A stretch of DNA of 64,000 bases. It comes from JACDCA01 sp963810305. Lineage in GTDB: Bacteria; Acidobacteriota; Vicinamibacteria; Vicinamibacterales; 2-12-FULL-66-21. A program made the translations under genes and the position numbers. Under the pieces are notes generated by a model. It saw only the letters and a program-made list of their open reading frames with translations. It was not told the DNA's origin and did not search any database. The stretch is from assembly GCA_963810305.1 (NCBI GenBank), contig CAWEMY010000005.1:434001-498000 (forward strand). The letters run 5' to 3'. Positions 9,091-17,267 of the stretch are shown piece after piece. The number at the start of each line of letters is the position of its first letter. Positions within the stretch are counted from its first letter, which is position 1.

Positions 9091-9915
9091 GTTTCTCTGC
9101 GCCAGCAAGTACTGGCCTCGTCCGGCATGGCGTGCGAGGAAGAAATCGACGACCCGATAACCGTGACCGAGGTACGCCTGAAAAATGCGCCGGGTGGCGA
9201 GGCGCCACTCGAGCGCCAGATCCGGCGCGTCGCGCTGCATGTCGCTGAAACCAACCGGAATCTCAACCAGCAATCGTCGATCGGTCAGCGACAGATTTCC
9301 GTCCGCAGGCTGAATCCATCTTTCGCCGGGGCGTGAGGGGTTCACGACCGGCGCACCGGCGACGCCGGCGTCTCGCATCAAAACGCCGCCTTGTGAAGAG
9401 ATCCGCCGCTCGACGTGCGGCTCGCGCAGATGCCATTCGGCGACGAAGCGATCGGTGGGCGTGCCTCGATGGAGCGGACTGCTCGACTCGCCGTAGATGT
9501 TCTCTTCGTATTCGTTGACGACCACCCCGAGCTTGGCAAAGTTGAGATGCGCGTTGGCCGCCTGAAGGGGATCGTAGGTCCACTCGACCAGGTCGAGCCC
9601 CATGGCAAGCGTCGCCTCGCGTTGTGCGAGCTTCAACCTGGTTCCGAGCCCGAGCGATCGCGCCTCCGCGGTGACGCCGAGCATGTGCGACCACTGTGAC
9701 GGGTGTCCCTCCTTGAGCGCCGGGATCGAATAGACAAATCCATTCATCTCTCCCGCATCGTCGAATGACCCCAGGAGCAGCCCTCCGCGCTTGATCGAGA
9801 CGATCAGCACCGGTGGTGGCACCACGTCTTCCGCATCGGTATAGCCCCAGACGGTTTTCTCCAGATCCGCGACTTTGCGGCAATCCTCGAGAGTGGTGAG
9901 CGGGCGGATGTGCAT
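9079..9915 (-). CDS. GNAT-like acetyltransferase of the COG3375 type
   Basis: 278 residues. The N-terminal half looks like a GNAT fold: HIRPLTTLEDCRKVADLEKT at the start, then MLGVTAEARSLGLGTRLKLA, which carries the R/QxxGxG/A-like acetyl-CoA loop, and DPLQAANAHLNFAKLGV. The C-terminal half (PVGFSDMQRDAPDLALEWRLATR) follows the arrangement of the uncharacterised GNAT-like family COG3375, found in many actinobacterial and acidobacterial genomes. No substrate is known for that family. It sits 3 bases after the HIT gene and before the HAD gene, so the three are likely cotranscribed. Confidence 0.75.
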   Translation of the reverse strand: MHIRPLTTLEDCRKVADLEKTVWGYTDAEDVVPPPVLIVSIKRGGLLLGSFDDAGEMNGFVYSIPALKEGHPSQWSHMLGVTAEARSLGLGTRLKLAQREATLAMGLDLVEWTYDPLQAANAHLNFAKLGVVVNEYEENIYGESSSPLHRGTPTDRFVAEWHLREPHVERRISSQGGVLMRDAGVAGAPVVNPSRPGERWIQPADGNLSLTDRRLLVEIPVGFSDMQRDAPDLALEWRLATRRIFQAYLGHGYRVVDFFLARHAGRGQYLLAQRNDER

Positions 9916-9918
9916 GGC

Positions 9919-10263
9919 CTATCCCGGCGGCCACCCGAGGCTGCGGCCGCCGAGGACGTGCATGTGGATGTGGAATACCGTCTGGCCTGCACCCTTGTTG
10001 CAGTTGAACACGGTCCTGTAGCCGTGGTCCGCGTGCCCGTGCTGACGAGCGAGCGTGGCCGCAAGTCGGGTCATCTCTCCGACCAGCGCATCATCCTCAG
10101 CGCTCAGATCGTTGAGTGTCGAAATGTGCCGTCTCGGAACGATCAGCACGTGCATGGGCGCCTGCGCATTGATGTCTTTGAACGCAACAAGACGCTCGTC
10201 CTGGTGGACGAACGCGCCCGGGATCTCCCCGGCAATGATTCGACAGAAAAGGCAATCGGACAT
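9919..10263 (-). CDS. HIT family nucleotide-binding hydrolase (HinT-like)
   Basis: 114 residues, the usual size for branch I histidine-triad proteins. It starts CLFCRIIAGEIPGAFVHQD and ends with the triad HIHMHVLGGR, the catalytic His-x-His-x-His. Members hydrolyse purine nucleoside phosphoramidates such as AMP-lysine; the physiological substrate is unknown. It follows prmC with a one-base gap, consistent with an operon. The protein is complete, with the expected C-terminal GWPPG. Confidence 0.93.
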   Translation of the reverse strand: MSDCLFCRIIAGEIPGAFVHQDERLVAFKDINAQAPMHVLIVPRRHISTLNDLSAEDDALVGEMTRLAATLARQHGHADHGYRTVFNCNKGAGQTVFHIHMHVLGGRSLGWPPG

Positions 10264-10264
10264 T

Positions 10265-11122
10265 TTATCGAGCAGCGTGTCTCAGCACCGCCGTGCGAGG
10301 GATGCCTTGCAGGTCCTCTCTCAGGCGGACCACGGTCCAGCCGCTTTCCTCCGCAAGCCGACGGACGTCAGTCTCCTGGCCGAACCCGAATTCAACAATG
10401 AGACGGCCACCGGGAGCAAGGCATGAATGCCCGTCCCGGAGAATACGGCGAATGATCCCGAGGCCGTCAACGCCTGCAAACAGTGCGTCGTGCGGCTCGA
10501 ACCGGAGGACCTCCGGCTGCATTGCCGCGGCGTGTCCTTCCGGAACGTATGGCGGGTTGGAGACAATGACGTCGAACAGACCGTTCAGCCCAGCCATCAG
10601 ATCCGTCTGGATGAAGGTCATCCGGTCCGAAACGCCATGCCGGCCAGCGTTCCGTCGCGCGACCGCCAGCGCTGCGCTCGAGCAGTCGGTCGCGGTCATG
10701 AGCACATGAGGAAGTGCGTGCGCGATCGATACCGCGATACAACCGCTGCCGGTCCCGACGTCGAGGCCCGTCCGCCACGTCACCTCACGGTGGAAGTCGA
10801 TGGCTTCCTCGACGATGAACTCAGTCTCGGGTCGGGGGACGAGCACGTCGGCGTTGATTTCGAAGTCGAGATCCCAGAACTCACGGTGGCCGATGATCTG
10901 GGCGACCGGTTCGCGACGGACCCGGCGCGCAATCAGCTGGTCGAACGAGGTGTCGAACCCAGGAGGGGACGGATCACGGCCGTGAGTCACGAGGGCAGCG
11001 CGATCCCACGACAGCGCGTGGCGCGCCAGGACCTCGGCGTCGAGCCCCGCGTCCCGGTCCGAGATGCCGGCGCTCACGAGCGCCGATCGCGCGATCGCGA
11101 TGCGCTCAGCCGGCGTGCTCAT
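10265..11122 (-). CDS. prmC: Release factor glutamine methyltransferase
   Basis: PrmC (HemK) methylates the glutamine of the GGQ motif of peptide release factors using S-adenosylmethionine. The 285-residue protein has the SAM loop LDVGTGSGCIAVS and the substrate-gripping VIVSNPPYVPEG motif, the hallmark of the HemK family. An N-terminal helical domain of about 70 residues is also typical. It starts directly after the prfA stop (no gap), the classic prfA-prmC pair: the enzyme follows its own substrate. Confidence 0.97.
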   Translation of the reverse strand: MSTPAERIAIARSALVSAGISDRDAGLDAEVLARHALSWDRAALVTHGRDPSPPGFDTSFDQLIARRVRREPVAQIIGHREFWDLDFEINADVLVPRPETEFIVEEAIDFHREVTWRTGLDVGTGSGCIAVSIAHALPHVLMTATDCSSAALAVARRNAGRHGVSDRMTFIQTDLMAGLNGLFDVIVSNPPYVPEGHAAAMQPEVLRFEPHDALFAGVDGLGIIRRILRDGHSCLAPGGRLIVEFGFGQETDVRRLAEESGWTVVRLREDLQGIPRTAVLRHAAR

Positions 11123-12196
11123 TCAGCGCGCCGTCTCGGCCGCCGTGGCGTCCTTGAGCTTTTCGGAGGTAAAGAACGTCGTCGCCGCGTCGATCAGTTC
11201 GGTGAGATCGCCGTCGAGCGCGTTGGTGAGCTGGTGCATCGTGTGGCCGATGCGGTGATCCGTGATCCGATTCTCGCGGAAGTTGTAGGTGCGGATCTTC
11301 TCGGACCGCTCGCCGGTGCCCACCTGCGTGCGGCGGTCCTTGGCGATCGCCTCCTGCTGCTTCCGCATCTCCAGATCGTAGAGCCGCGACCGGAGCACCT
11401 TCATCGCTTTCGCACGGTTCTTGATCTGTGATTTCTCGTCCTGCTGCGATACGACCAGGCCGGTGGGGATGTGGGTGATGCGAACGGCCGAATAGGTCGT
11501 GTTGACGCTCTGCCCGCCCGGACCGCTCGAGCAAAACGTATCGACCCTCAGATCTTTCTCGTTCACCTGGATGTCGACTTCTTCCGCCTCCGGCAGCACC
11601 GCCACTGTGGCGGTCGAGGTGTGGATGCGTCCGCTCGCTTCGGTCGCCGGCACGCGCTGCACTCGATGCACGCCGCTTTCGTACTTCATCCGGCTGTAGA
11701 CGTTGCGCCCTTCGATGACCGCGACGGCCTCCTTGAGGCCGGCTCCGCTGTCGCTCATGTTGAGCATTTCCAGCTTCCACCCCTGACGCTCGGCGTAGCG
11801 GGAGTACATGCGGAACAGGTCGGCGGCAAAAAGCGCCGCCTCGTCGCCGCCGGTGCCGGCGCGGATTTCGAGGACGACGTTTTTCTGGTCGTTCGGATCT
11901 TTCGGGATCAGCAGCAGCTTGATGGTCTCGAGGATCGCGTCACGTCGCTGTTCGAGCTGCTGCATTTCTTCCTGCGCGAGCTCGCGCATGTCGGGATCCT
12001 TCAACAACTGCTCGGTTGCGGCGATCTGCCCGGCGACGTCCTTGTACTCACGATAGGCGTCGACCAGCGGCTGCAACTCCGCGACGGTCTTGGAGTGCGT
12101 ACGAAACTTCGTCGAATCCGCCTGCACGGCGGGATCCGCCATCTCGGTCGTGAGCTGGTCGTATCGCGATTCGACGGACACCAGTTTGTCAAACAT
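11123..12196 (-). CDS. prfA: Peptide chain release factor 1
   Basis: RF1 reads UAA and UAG stops. The 357-residue protein carries the catalytic GGQ in SSGPGGQSVNTTYSAVRITH and, just upstream, RVPATEASGRIHTSTATVAV, whose PAT tripeptide is the RF1-specific codon-recognition element (RF2 has SPF). The length matches RF1. AGGAGG lies about 15 bases upstream of the annotated ATG, a long spacing, so the exact start is less sure than the identity. moaD ends ten bases upstream and prmC follows at once. Confidence 0.97.
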   Translation of the reverse strand: MFDKLVSVESRYDQLTTEMADPAVQADSTKFRTHSKTVAELQPLVDAYREYKDVAGQIAATEQLLKDPDMRELAQEEMQQLEQRRDAILETIKLLLIPKDPNDQKNVVLEIRAGTGGDEAALFAADLFRMYSRYAERQGWKLEMLNMSDSGAGLKEAVAVIEGRNVYSRMKYESGVHRVQRVPATEASGRIHTSTATVAVLPEAEEVDIQVNEKDLRVDTFCSSGPGGQSVNTTYSAVRITHIPTGLVVSQQDEKSQIKNRAKAMKVLRSRLYDLEMRKQQEAIAKDRRTQVGTGERSEKIRTYNFRENRITDHRIGHTMHQLTNALDGDLTELIDAATTFFTSEKLKDATAAETAR

Positions 12197-12206
12197 CTCG
12201 AAATCG

Positions 12207-12452
12207 TCAGCCTCCTGAAACCGGAGGTAGAAAGGCTACTTCATCGCCGTCCTTCAACGTCGCGCTCATCTTCGAGTAGTCGGCGTTGATCGCGCATGAC
12301 ACCGTCGATGCGTATGGCTCGATGTCGCGGTTGCGGGCCGCTAGTTGTCGCCACGCGTCGCGCACCGTAGCGCCGTCGGGCAGATCCATCGGCAATTCGC
12401 CGGCGTCGGCGAGCTCGCGCAGCCGAGCAAACAAGCGCACGGTCACGAGCAT
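12207..12452 (-). CDS. moaD: Molybdopterin synthase small subunit MoaD
   Basis: An 81-residue ubiquitin-like sulfur carrier (VTVRLFARLRELADAGELP) ending in the double glycine FLPPVSGG, the C-terminus that is adenylated and thiocarboxylated before donating sulfur to precursor Z. Its ATG lies inside the 3' end of moaE (10-base overlap), so the two subunits of molybdopterin synthase are coupled. No other cofactor-synthesis gene is in the window, so the remaining moa genes must be elsewhere. Confidence 0.94.
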   Translation of the reverse strand: MLVTVRLFARLRELADAGELPMDLPDGATVRDAWRQLAARNRDIEPYASTVSCAINADYSKMSATLKDGDEVAFLPPVSGG

Positions 12453-12916
12453 GCTTTGGCCAACGCCTCCTGCCGTGCCGCGTCGTCGCGCGGGTCCGCC
12501 GTGGCTCCCTCGATCCAGACGTCGCCCCCCTCGAAGTGCTCGTGCTTCCAGATCGGCGTGATCTGTTTGATGCGCTCGATGGCGTAGCGCGACGCGCCGA
12601 ACGCGTCAGCCCGATGCCCCGATGCCGCAGCAATCACAACGCTCGGCTCGCCAATGGCCACGCGGCCGGTCCGGTGATGAATGGCGAGATGTATCCCCGG
12701 CCAGCGTTCCAGCGCTTCTTCGGCGATCTGTTCGAACGATCGGAGAGCCAGCGGCGCGTACGCTTCGTATTCGAGCCAGCGGACCCGGCGCCCGGCATTG
12801 GTGTCGCGGACGGTTCCGACGAAGGTGGAGACGGCACCGCACGACGGCGTCGCCACCGACGCAATCACCGCGTCAATGTTCAGCGGTTGGTCGCTGACGC
12901 GGAACGATTCGCGCAC
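12443..12916 (-). CDS. moaE: Molybdopterin synthase catalytic subunit MoaE
   Basis: MoaE with MoaD converts precursor Z to molybdopterin. The core HHRTGRVAIGEPSVVIAAAS and PIWKHEHFEGGDVWIEGA is typical, including the KHEHF signature lysine. The 5' end is ambiguous. A GTG at 12916 lies exactly seven bases after TATACT, suggesting a leaderless start and 157 residues. Alternatively, CTG at 12925 is preceded by AAGGAG at nine bases, where that Shine-Dalgarno is the edge of a dispersed repeat. The reading frame stays open further upstream to 13021, but that part is repeat-derived sequence and overlaps thiD. Confidence 0.92.
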   Translation of the reverse strand: MRESFRVSDQPLNIDAVIASVATPSCGAVSTFVGTVRDTNAGRRVRWLEYEAYAPLALRSFEQIAEEALERWPGIHLAIHHRTGRVAIGEPSVVIAAASGHRADAFGASRYAIERIKQITPIWKHEHFEGGDVWIEGATADPRDDAARQEALAKACS

Positions 12917-12923
12917 GAATTTC

Positions 12924-12929
12924 AGTATA
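12924..12929 (-). promoter_or_regulatory. Candidate -10 box for moaE (leaderless arrangement)
   Basis: TATACT followed by seven bases and GTG, the same layout as in front of the class I fumarase at 19505-19520. No TTGACA-like -35 is visible; the upstream DNA is the dispersed repeat. Confidence 0.45.
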
Positions 12930-12936
12930 CCCCGCT

Positions 12937-12991
12937 CCTTCGACTCGCCCGCGACGGGCTCGCTCAGGACAGGCCCTTCGACTGGTTCAGG
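12937..12991. repeat. Dispersed repeat bridging the thiD and moaE ends
   Basis: One full and one partial copy of the family seen inside the M16 gene: CCTTCGACTCG, then CTCGCTCAGG, then a second CCCTTCGACT. On the minus strand it supplies the thiD stop codon (12987-12989) and an AAGGAG sequence upstream of moaE. Confidence 0.8.
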
Positions 12992-13772
12992 AGAGCCGCC
13001 AGAAATGGGCGAGCGGACCATGGCCCTTGCCGATGCCCGGTGCGTTCAGGATCGCACCTTCGACGTAGGCGCGGGCTTCGCGTATGGCAGCGAGATCGGC
13101 GAGCCCCCGCGCGAGATTCGCCGCGATTGCAGATGCCAGCGTGCACCCGGTGCCATGCGTGTGCTGGGTCTCAATCCTGGGGCCGGCGAACTCGACGCAA
13201 TCGTCAGCCGTGCACGCGACATCGATGCTTTCCGGCCCAGGGAGATGCCCCCCTTTCACGAGTACGACGCGCGGCCCGCGGTCGAGGATCCGGCGGCCTG
13301 CCTCGCGCATGGCTTCAATCGACCGGATTGGTATCCCGGCGAGGATTTCGGCCTCAGGGATATTTGGCGTCACGATGTGCGCAAGCGGCAAAAGCTCGGT
13401 TCGCATCGCCCTGACGGCATCCTCCTCGAGGAGCGAATCTCCCCCTTTCGCGACCATGACGGGATCGACCACCAGTTGCGGGAGGTCGAGACTCTTCACC
13501 GCCGCGGCGACGGCTTCGACGATTGCCGCATTCGCCAGCATCCCCGTTTTCACCGCGTCAACACCGATGTCGCCGGCGACGGCCTCGATCTGAGCGGTAA
13601 CGAGATCCGCGCTGAGCGCTTCCCAGGCGAGCACCCCCAGCGTGTTTTGCGCGGTGACCGCGGTGATCGCGGACATCCCGTAAACGCCGTGAGCGGCGAA
13701 CGTCTTGAGGTCAGCCTGGATGCCGGCACCCCCGCCGGAATCGCTGCCTGCGATTGTCAGTGCTCGATGCAT
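12987..13772 (-). CDS. thiD: Hydroxymethylpyrimidine/phosphomethylpyrimidine kinase
   Basis: ThiD phosphorylates HMP and HMP-P in thiamine synthesis. The 261-residue ribokinase-fold protein has the family start TIAGSDSGGGAGIQADLKTF, the middle motif VDPVMVAKGGDSLLEEDA, and the C-terminal anion-hole block THGTGCTLASAIAANLARG with its catalytic aspartate position occupied as in the ThiD subgroup (GTGC). The last residues and the TGA come from a dispersed repeat, so the native C-terminus may have been replaced. Its start codon faces that of bioY with 19 bp between. Confidence 0.96.
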   Translation of the reverse strand: MHRALTIAGSDSGGGAGIQADLKTFAAHGVYGMSAITAVTAQNTLGVLAWEALSADLVTAQIEAVAGDIGVDAVKTGMLANAAIVEAVAAAVKSLDLPQLVVDPVMVAKGGDSLLEEDAVRAMRTELLPLAHIVTPNIPEAEILAGIPIRSIEAMREAGRRILDRGPRVVLVKGGHLPGPESIDVACTADDCVEFAGPRIETQHTHGTGCTLASAIAANLARGLADLAAIREARAYVEGAILNAPGIGKGHGPLAHFWRLS

Positions 13773-13791
13773 ACGTTAAGATTCGTCACTT

Positions 13792-14415
13792 ATGAGGCTT
13801 CACACGCAGCGCACCGGCGCGTCGAGCACACTGGTTACGACCTTTAATGCTGACGCCGAAATTTCAGCCGCGGTGCGCGTGGGCGCCGTCGTCTTCATTG
13901 CCGCGGCCACTGCCGCTGCCGCTCAAATCAGCTTTCCGCTGCCGTTCACTCCGGTTCCGCTGACCCTCCAGGACACGGTCGTGCTGCTTGGTGGCGCGGC
14001 CCTTGGCTCACGCCTCGGGATGGCGGCCCAACTGCTGTATCTCGCCGCCGGCATCGTCGGTCTCCCGGTTTTCGCCGCGTCGGCCGTGCTCCCCCAGGGC
14101 GTGCTGCGCCTGCTCGGTCCCACTGGAGGTTATCTTCTCAGCTATCCGCTCGCCGCGTTTCTCGTCGGCCGCCTTGCCGAACGCGGATTCGATCGCCGAT
14201 ACCTGACGTCGGTTCTCGCCATGATCGCCGGGCTTGCCGTGATCTTCGCCTTCGGCGTGACCTGGCTCGCGTTCTTCGCCCGGCCTGCGGCGCTCGGGTT
14301 GGACGCGGCGCTCAGCGCAGGGCTATATCCGTTCCTGCCTGGCGACATCCTGAAGATCCTCGCCGGCGCCGCCATTCTGCCGGTCACCTGGAAGTTTCTC
14401 GTCGGCAATCGATAA
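13792..14415 (+). CDS. bioY: Biotin transporter S component BioY
   Basis: BioY is the membrane substrate-binding (S) component of ECF biotin transporters. The 207-residue protein has about six hydrophobic segments and the family blocks FTPVPLTLQDTVVLLGGAALG, GPTGGYLLSYPLAAFLVG and a C-terminal LPGDILKILAGA. A hydrophilic N-terminal stretch of about 28 residues precedes the first helix, so an internal start is possible. No ECF ATPase or EcfT gene is nearby, so it may work alone or share a module. A TAAGAT lies nine bases before the ATG; the promoter must overlap that of thiD. A hairpin repeat follows the stop. Confidence 0.94.
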   Translation: MRLHTQRTGASSTLVTTFNADAEISAAVRVGAVVFIAAATAAAAQISFPLPFTPVPLTLQDTVVLLGGAALGSRLGMAAQLLYLAAGIVGLPVFAASAVLPQGVLRLLGPTGGYLLSYPLAAFLVGRLAERGFDRRYLTSVLAMIAGLAVIFAFGVTWLAFFARPAALGLDAALSAGLYPFLPGDILKILAGAAILPVTWKFLVGNR

Positions 14416-14423
14416 ATCGGTTA

Positions 14424-14448
14424 CACAGCCCTAAAGGGCTGGACTACG
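14424..14448. repeat. Palindromic REP-like element between convergent genes
   Basis: A 25-base element with the stem AGCCCT/AGGGCT followed by GGACTACG. It matches 44126-44150 at 24 of 25 bases. It lies between bioY and the convergent phosphodiesterase gene, where the hairpin could end transcription from both sides. Confidence 0.75.
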
Positions 14449-14455
14449 GGTCGAA

Positions 14456-16390
14456 TTACCTCACGTAGCCGAGGCTTCTCAGTCGCTCGAGCGCCTCCGC
14501 GTCAAGCGGGTCGCCACGGCCGGTCGAGAGAACTGTCGGTCGCGCGCCGTAGGTGGGGACGTCGCGCACCGGGAACCGGGCCATGAAGGACGGCAGGAAA
14601 ACCCGGTCGATCGGCGCACCAGCCAGCTCGCGGCTGACCGGAATCCCAAGCGCGTGGAGAAGCGTTGGTGCAAGATCAACGGCACGCGCGTCGATGCTCA
14701 CGCCTGGCCCGGCGATCCCCCCCGACATGGCGAACATTCCCCGTGAAAGAGACGTCAGCCGCCCTGGATGAGTCACCACGACGACGATTTCCTCCGGCGA
14801 CGATCGGGTGAAATCCTCGAGTAGCGAATCCAGATACGCGTAGTACGCACGAACGTAATCGACGCGGGCCGAGACGGTCGATGCCGCGCTGCCGCCGGCG
14901 CCGAGGAGCGTGTGCTGGACGACATCGAGTCCCGGCAGATAGACCGCCACCAGGTCCAGTGGTTGCGGCAAACGACGACACAGGCCGATCTGCAGTGCGT
15001 CGAGCTCGGCCGACCGGCGCAACGCACTGGTGGCGATGTCGTCTCCCGGCGCGAACACCGGCGCTGATGCGGTACGTTTGGCCTCCGCTACCAGCGCTGG
15101 CCACTCCGGCCGCAGCCGGTCGTAGAACTCCTTCGGGGCGATCTCGCCGTCCAGCGCGCCGCCACGTTCGAGACGCAGCGTCGCGCGGTCCGAAATCACG
15201 AGCGGACCGGCAGACCCACTACCCGCCGCCGGCCAGGTGGCCCACCAGTTGACCACCGCGGCGCGCAGACCTGCGTCCGAAGCAACCTCCCAGAACGGTT
15301 TGGTGCGAAGCTCGCCGCCGCTCGCAATCGACGGGCGCGTCAGACGAAGCAGGTCCGTCGTCACGTTGAGTGCGCGCGCGACACTGCCGGTCGACGGCGA
15401 CAGCACACCCTGGAGTCCGGCGACGCGGCGAGTTTCGAGCCCTCGGACGCCATGTACTTCGGCCGACTGCCCGGTTGCGATCGTCGTCCACGCCCGTGCT
15501 GGATCTCTCGTCTCGTCCGGTGCAAAGCGTGCGACTCCGCCGGCAAAGAGTCGAGTGAGCACTGGCACGCGTCCTGCCACGCGCAGCGACTCGAAGACTT
15601 CGGGATCGAAGCCATCGATCGCTACCACCTTGAGCCGGAGGCCGGGTGAAACGATCGCGAGCGGCGGGCGCTGATCCTGCGGATCGGCAGCCGGCGCGGT
15701 GAAGATCAGAAGCGTGGCCGCACCAGCAAAGGCGACGATCCCCGCGATGAGAACAAGACGCCACGTCGATCGGGATCCGCGGCCGACCGCCGGCTGAGAT
15801 TCAGCGATGAATGGTGCGGCGCTCCATCCGCGCGCCGCCATGACCGCAAACGTCGTGATCGACACTGCGTGGCCGAGCAGCAGGCTGATCGCGACGGCAA
15901 CGGCGATCGCGAACACCGTCCAGACCGGCGCGGCCCACGCGAGCCCGGCGTTGGCACCGCGCCACCAGAGCGTCAGGTAGGTGAGGCACGCGATGGTGGT
16001 CAGCGTCCCGGCGCCGCGTGAGATCCAGCGTCCGCGGAGGGCACTTCCGCCTGCGACGACCCGGGCTACCAGCGTGCTGACAAGAAAAGTAAGGCCGCTC
16101 AACACCAATCCGAAGATCACGGCCAGATACAAGGCCACGACGATTGCGTCGCGTGGCCCGGTGACCAGGCCGGACAGGCGGCTCGCAACGCCCACGGCGG
16201 CCGCGGGGCCTAGAAGGATGGCGGCGAGGAGCCCGACCCGAATCGATCCCAACCCGGCAACAGTCGCCGGGCTCCGCGCGCCACGGGCCGAGCCGAGGAC
16301 GAAACGATCCACTCCGGCGTCGAGGTACCCCAGCGAGCGGAGTTGCCGCCGCAGGTCGTCGACGCGACCGTCCCCTCCGTCTCGAGTCAC
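14456..16390 (-). CDS. Membrane-anchored alkaline-phosphatase-superfamily phosphodiesterase
   Basis: 644 residues from a GTG start. About five hydrophobic segments fill residues 45-235, and the C-terminal 400 residues form a type I phosphodiesterase/nucleotide pyrophosphatase-like domain. KVVAIDGFDPEVFESL gives the first metal aspartate; the nucleophile region is DPARAWTTIATGQSAEVHGV; EIVVVVTHPGRL is the later metal-binding block. The THP in that block replaces the more usual SDHG, so activity is not assured. The same short motif ends the protein (LRSLGYVR) and occurs near its start (LRSLGYLD). It lies 13 bases downstream of the polyprenyl synthase gene, so a lipid-linked substrate is possible but unproved. 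Confidence 0.72.
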   Translation of the reverse strand: MTRDGGDGRVDDLRRQLRSLGYLDAGVDRFVLGSARGARSPATVAGLGSIRVGLLAAILLGPAAAVGVASRLSGLVTGPRDAIVVALYLAVIFGLVLSGLTFLVSTLVARVVAGGSALRGRWISRGAGTLTTIACLTYLTLWWRGANAGLAWAAPVWTVFAIAVAVAISLLLGHAVSITTFAVMAARGWSAAPFIAESQPAVGRGSRSTWRLVLIAGIVAFAGAATLLIFTAPAADPQDQRPPLAIVSPGLRLKVVAIDGFDPEVFESLRVAGRVPVLTRLFAGGVARFAPDETRDPARAWTTIATGQSAEVHGVRGLETRRVAGLQGVLSPSTGSVARALNVTTDLLRLTRPSIASGGELRTKPFWEVASDAGLRAAVVNWWATWPAAGSGSAGPLVISDRATLRLERGGALDGEIAPKEFYDRLRPEWPALVAEAKRTASAPVFAPGDDIATSALRRSAELDALQIGLCRRLPQPLDLVAVYLPGLDVVQHTLLGAGGSAASTVSARVDYVRAYYAYLDSLLEDFTRSSPEEIVVVVTHPGRLTSLSRGMFAMSGGIAGPGVSIDARAVDLAPTLLHALGIPVSRELAGAPIDRVFLPSFMARFPVRDVPTYGARPTVLSTGRGDPLDAEALERLRSLGYVR

Positions 16391-16403
16391 GCGTGGACCC
16401 GCA

Positions 16404-17267
16404 TCAGATACTGCGCCCGGCTACGAACGCGGACAGCTCGCGCAGGCGGTCGGCGCGACGTCCGAACGGCTCGAGCGAACGATCCGCGGTCTCGCACAGT
16501 TCGGTCGCGAGCTGCCGCGCGCCGGTAACTCCGCTGAATGATACGAACGTCGTCCGACGGGCGTCTGCCCGGATAGCTTTGCCAGTCTGTGCGGGATCTC
16601 CTTCGACGTCGAGGAGATCGTCGACGATCTGGAAGGCGAGACCGAGGTTTTTCGAATACGCGGACAGTGATGCGATGGCGTCGGGGCGGGCCCCGCCGAC
16701 GAGCGCACCCGCGGTGGCCGCGGCGACGAAAAGCGCACCCGTCTTGCACCGGTGGATCCGCTCCAGCATTTCGAAACCGATTGGCTGGCCGGCGGCGAGA
16801 AGGTCCGCCGCCTGGCCGCCGACCAGGCCGTCGAGCCCTACCGCCTCGGAAAGAATCACCGTCAGCTTCGCCGCGGCGACCGAATCGTAGTTCCTGGCAA
16901 TTGCTCCGTAGGCGAGATTGAGCAGCGCAAATGCGGCGAGGATTGCCACGGCCTCACCGAACTCCTTGTGATTGGCCGGCCGGCCGCGCCGCAGCGGGGC
17001 GTCGTCCATGGACGGGAGGTCGTCGAGAATCAGTGAGGCGGCGTGCACCAGCTCGATGGCGGCCGCCGCGGCGAGCGCCGACTGACGACGTCCGCCGCAG
17101 ATCTCGGAGGAGAGCAATGTGAGCACCGGGCGCACGCGCTTGGACGGAGCCAGCAGCGTGTACGCCATCGATCGCTGCACCGCGTCACCAGCGGCGGGAA
17201 CCAGCCGGCGAAGCTCCGCGTCGATATCCTCCTGATAGTCAGCGAAGAACGCCGGAACCGCGATCAT
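16404..17267 (-). CDS. Short-chain polyprenyl diphosphate synthase (FPP/GGPP synthase type)
   Basis: This trans-prenyltransferase condenses isopentenyl diphosphate onto allylic diphosphates. The first aspartate-rich motif is DDLPSMDD (DDxxxxD spacing of the bacterial FPP type) and the second is DDLLD in LAFQIVDDLLDVEGD. Other blocks are SKRVRPVL and KTGALFVAA. At 287 residues with an IspA-like layout, product length of C15 or C20 is likely but cannot be settled from the motif. It overlaps the upstream methyltransferase by four bases (ATGA). This probably supplies farnesyl diphosphate for quinone or polyprenol synthesis. Confidence 0.93.
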   Translation of the reverse strand: MIAVPAFFADYQEDIDAELRRLVPAAGDAVQRSMAYTLLAPSKRVRPVLTLLSSEICGGRRQSALAAAAAIELVHAASLILDDLPSMDDAPLRRGRPANHKEFGEAVAILAAFALLNLAYGAIARNYDSVAAAKLTVILSEAVGLDGLVGGQAADLLAAGQPIGFEMLERIHRCKTGALFVAAATAGALVGGARPDAIASLSAYSKNLGLAFQIVDDLLDVEGDPAQTGKAIRADARRTTFVSFSGVTGARQLATELCETADRSLEPFGRRADRLRELSAFVAGRSI

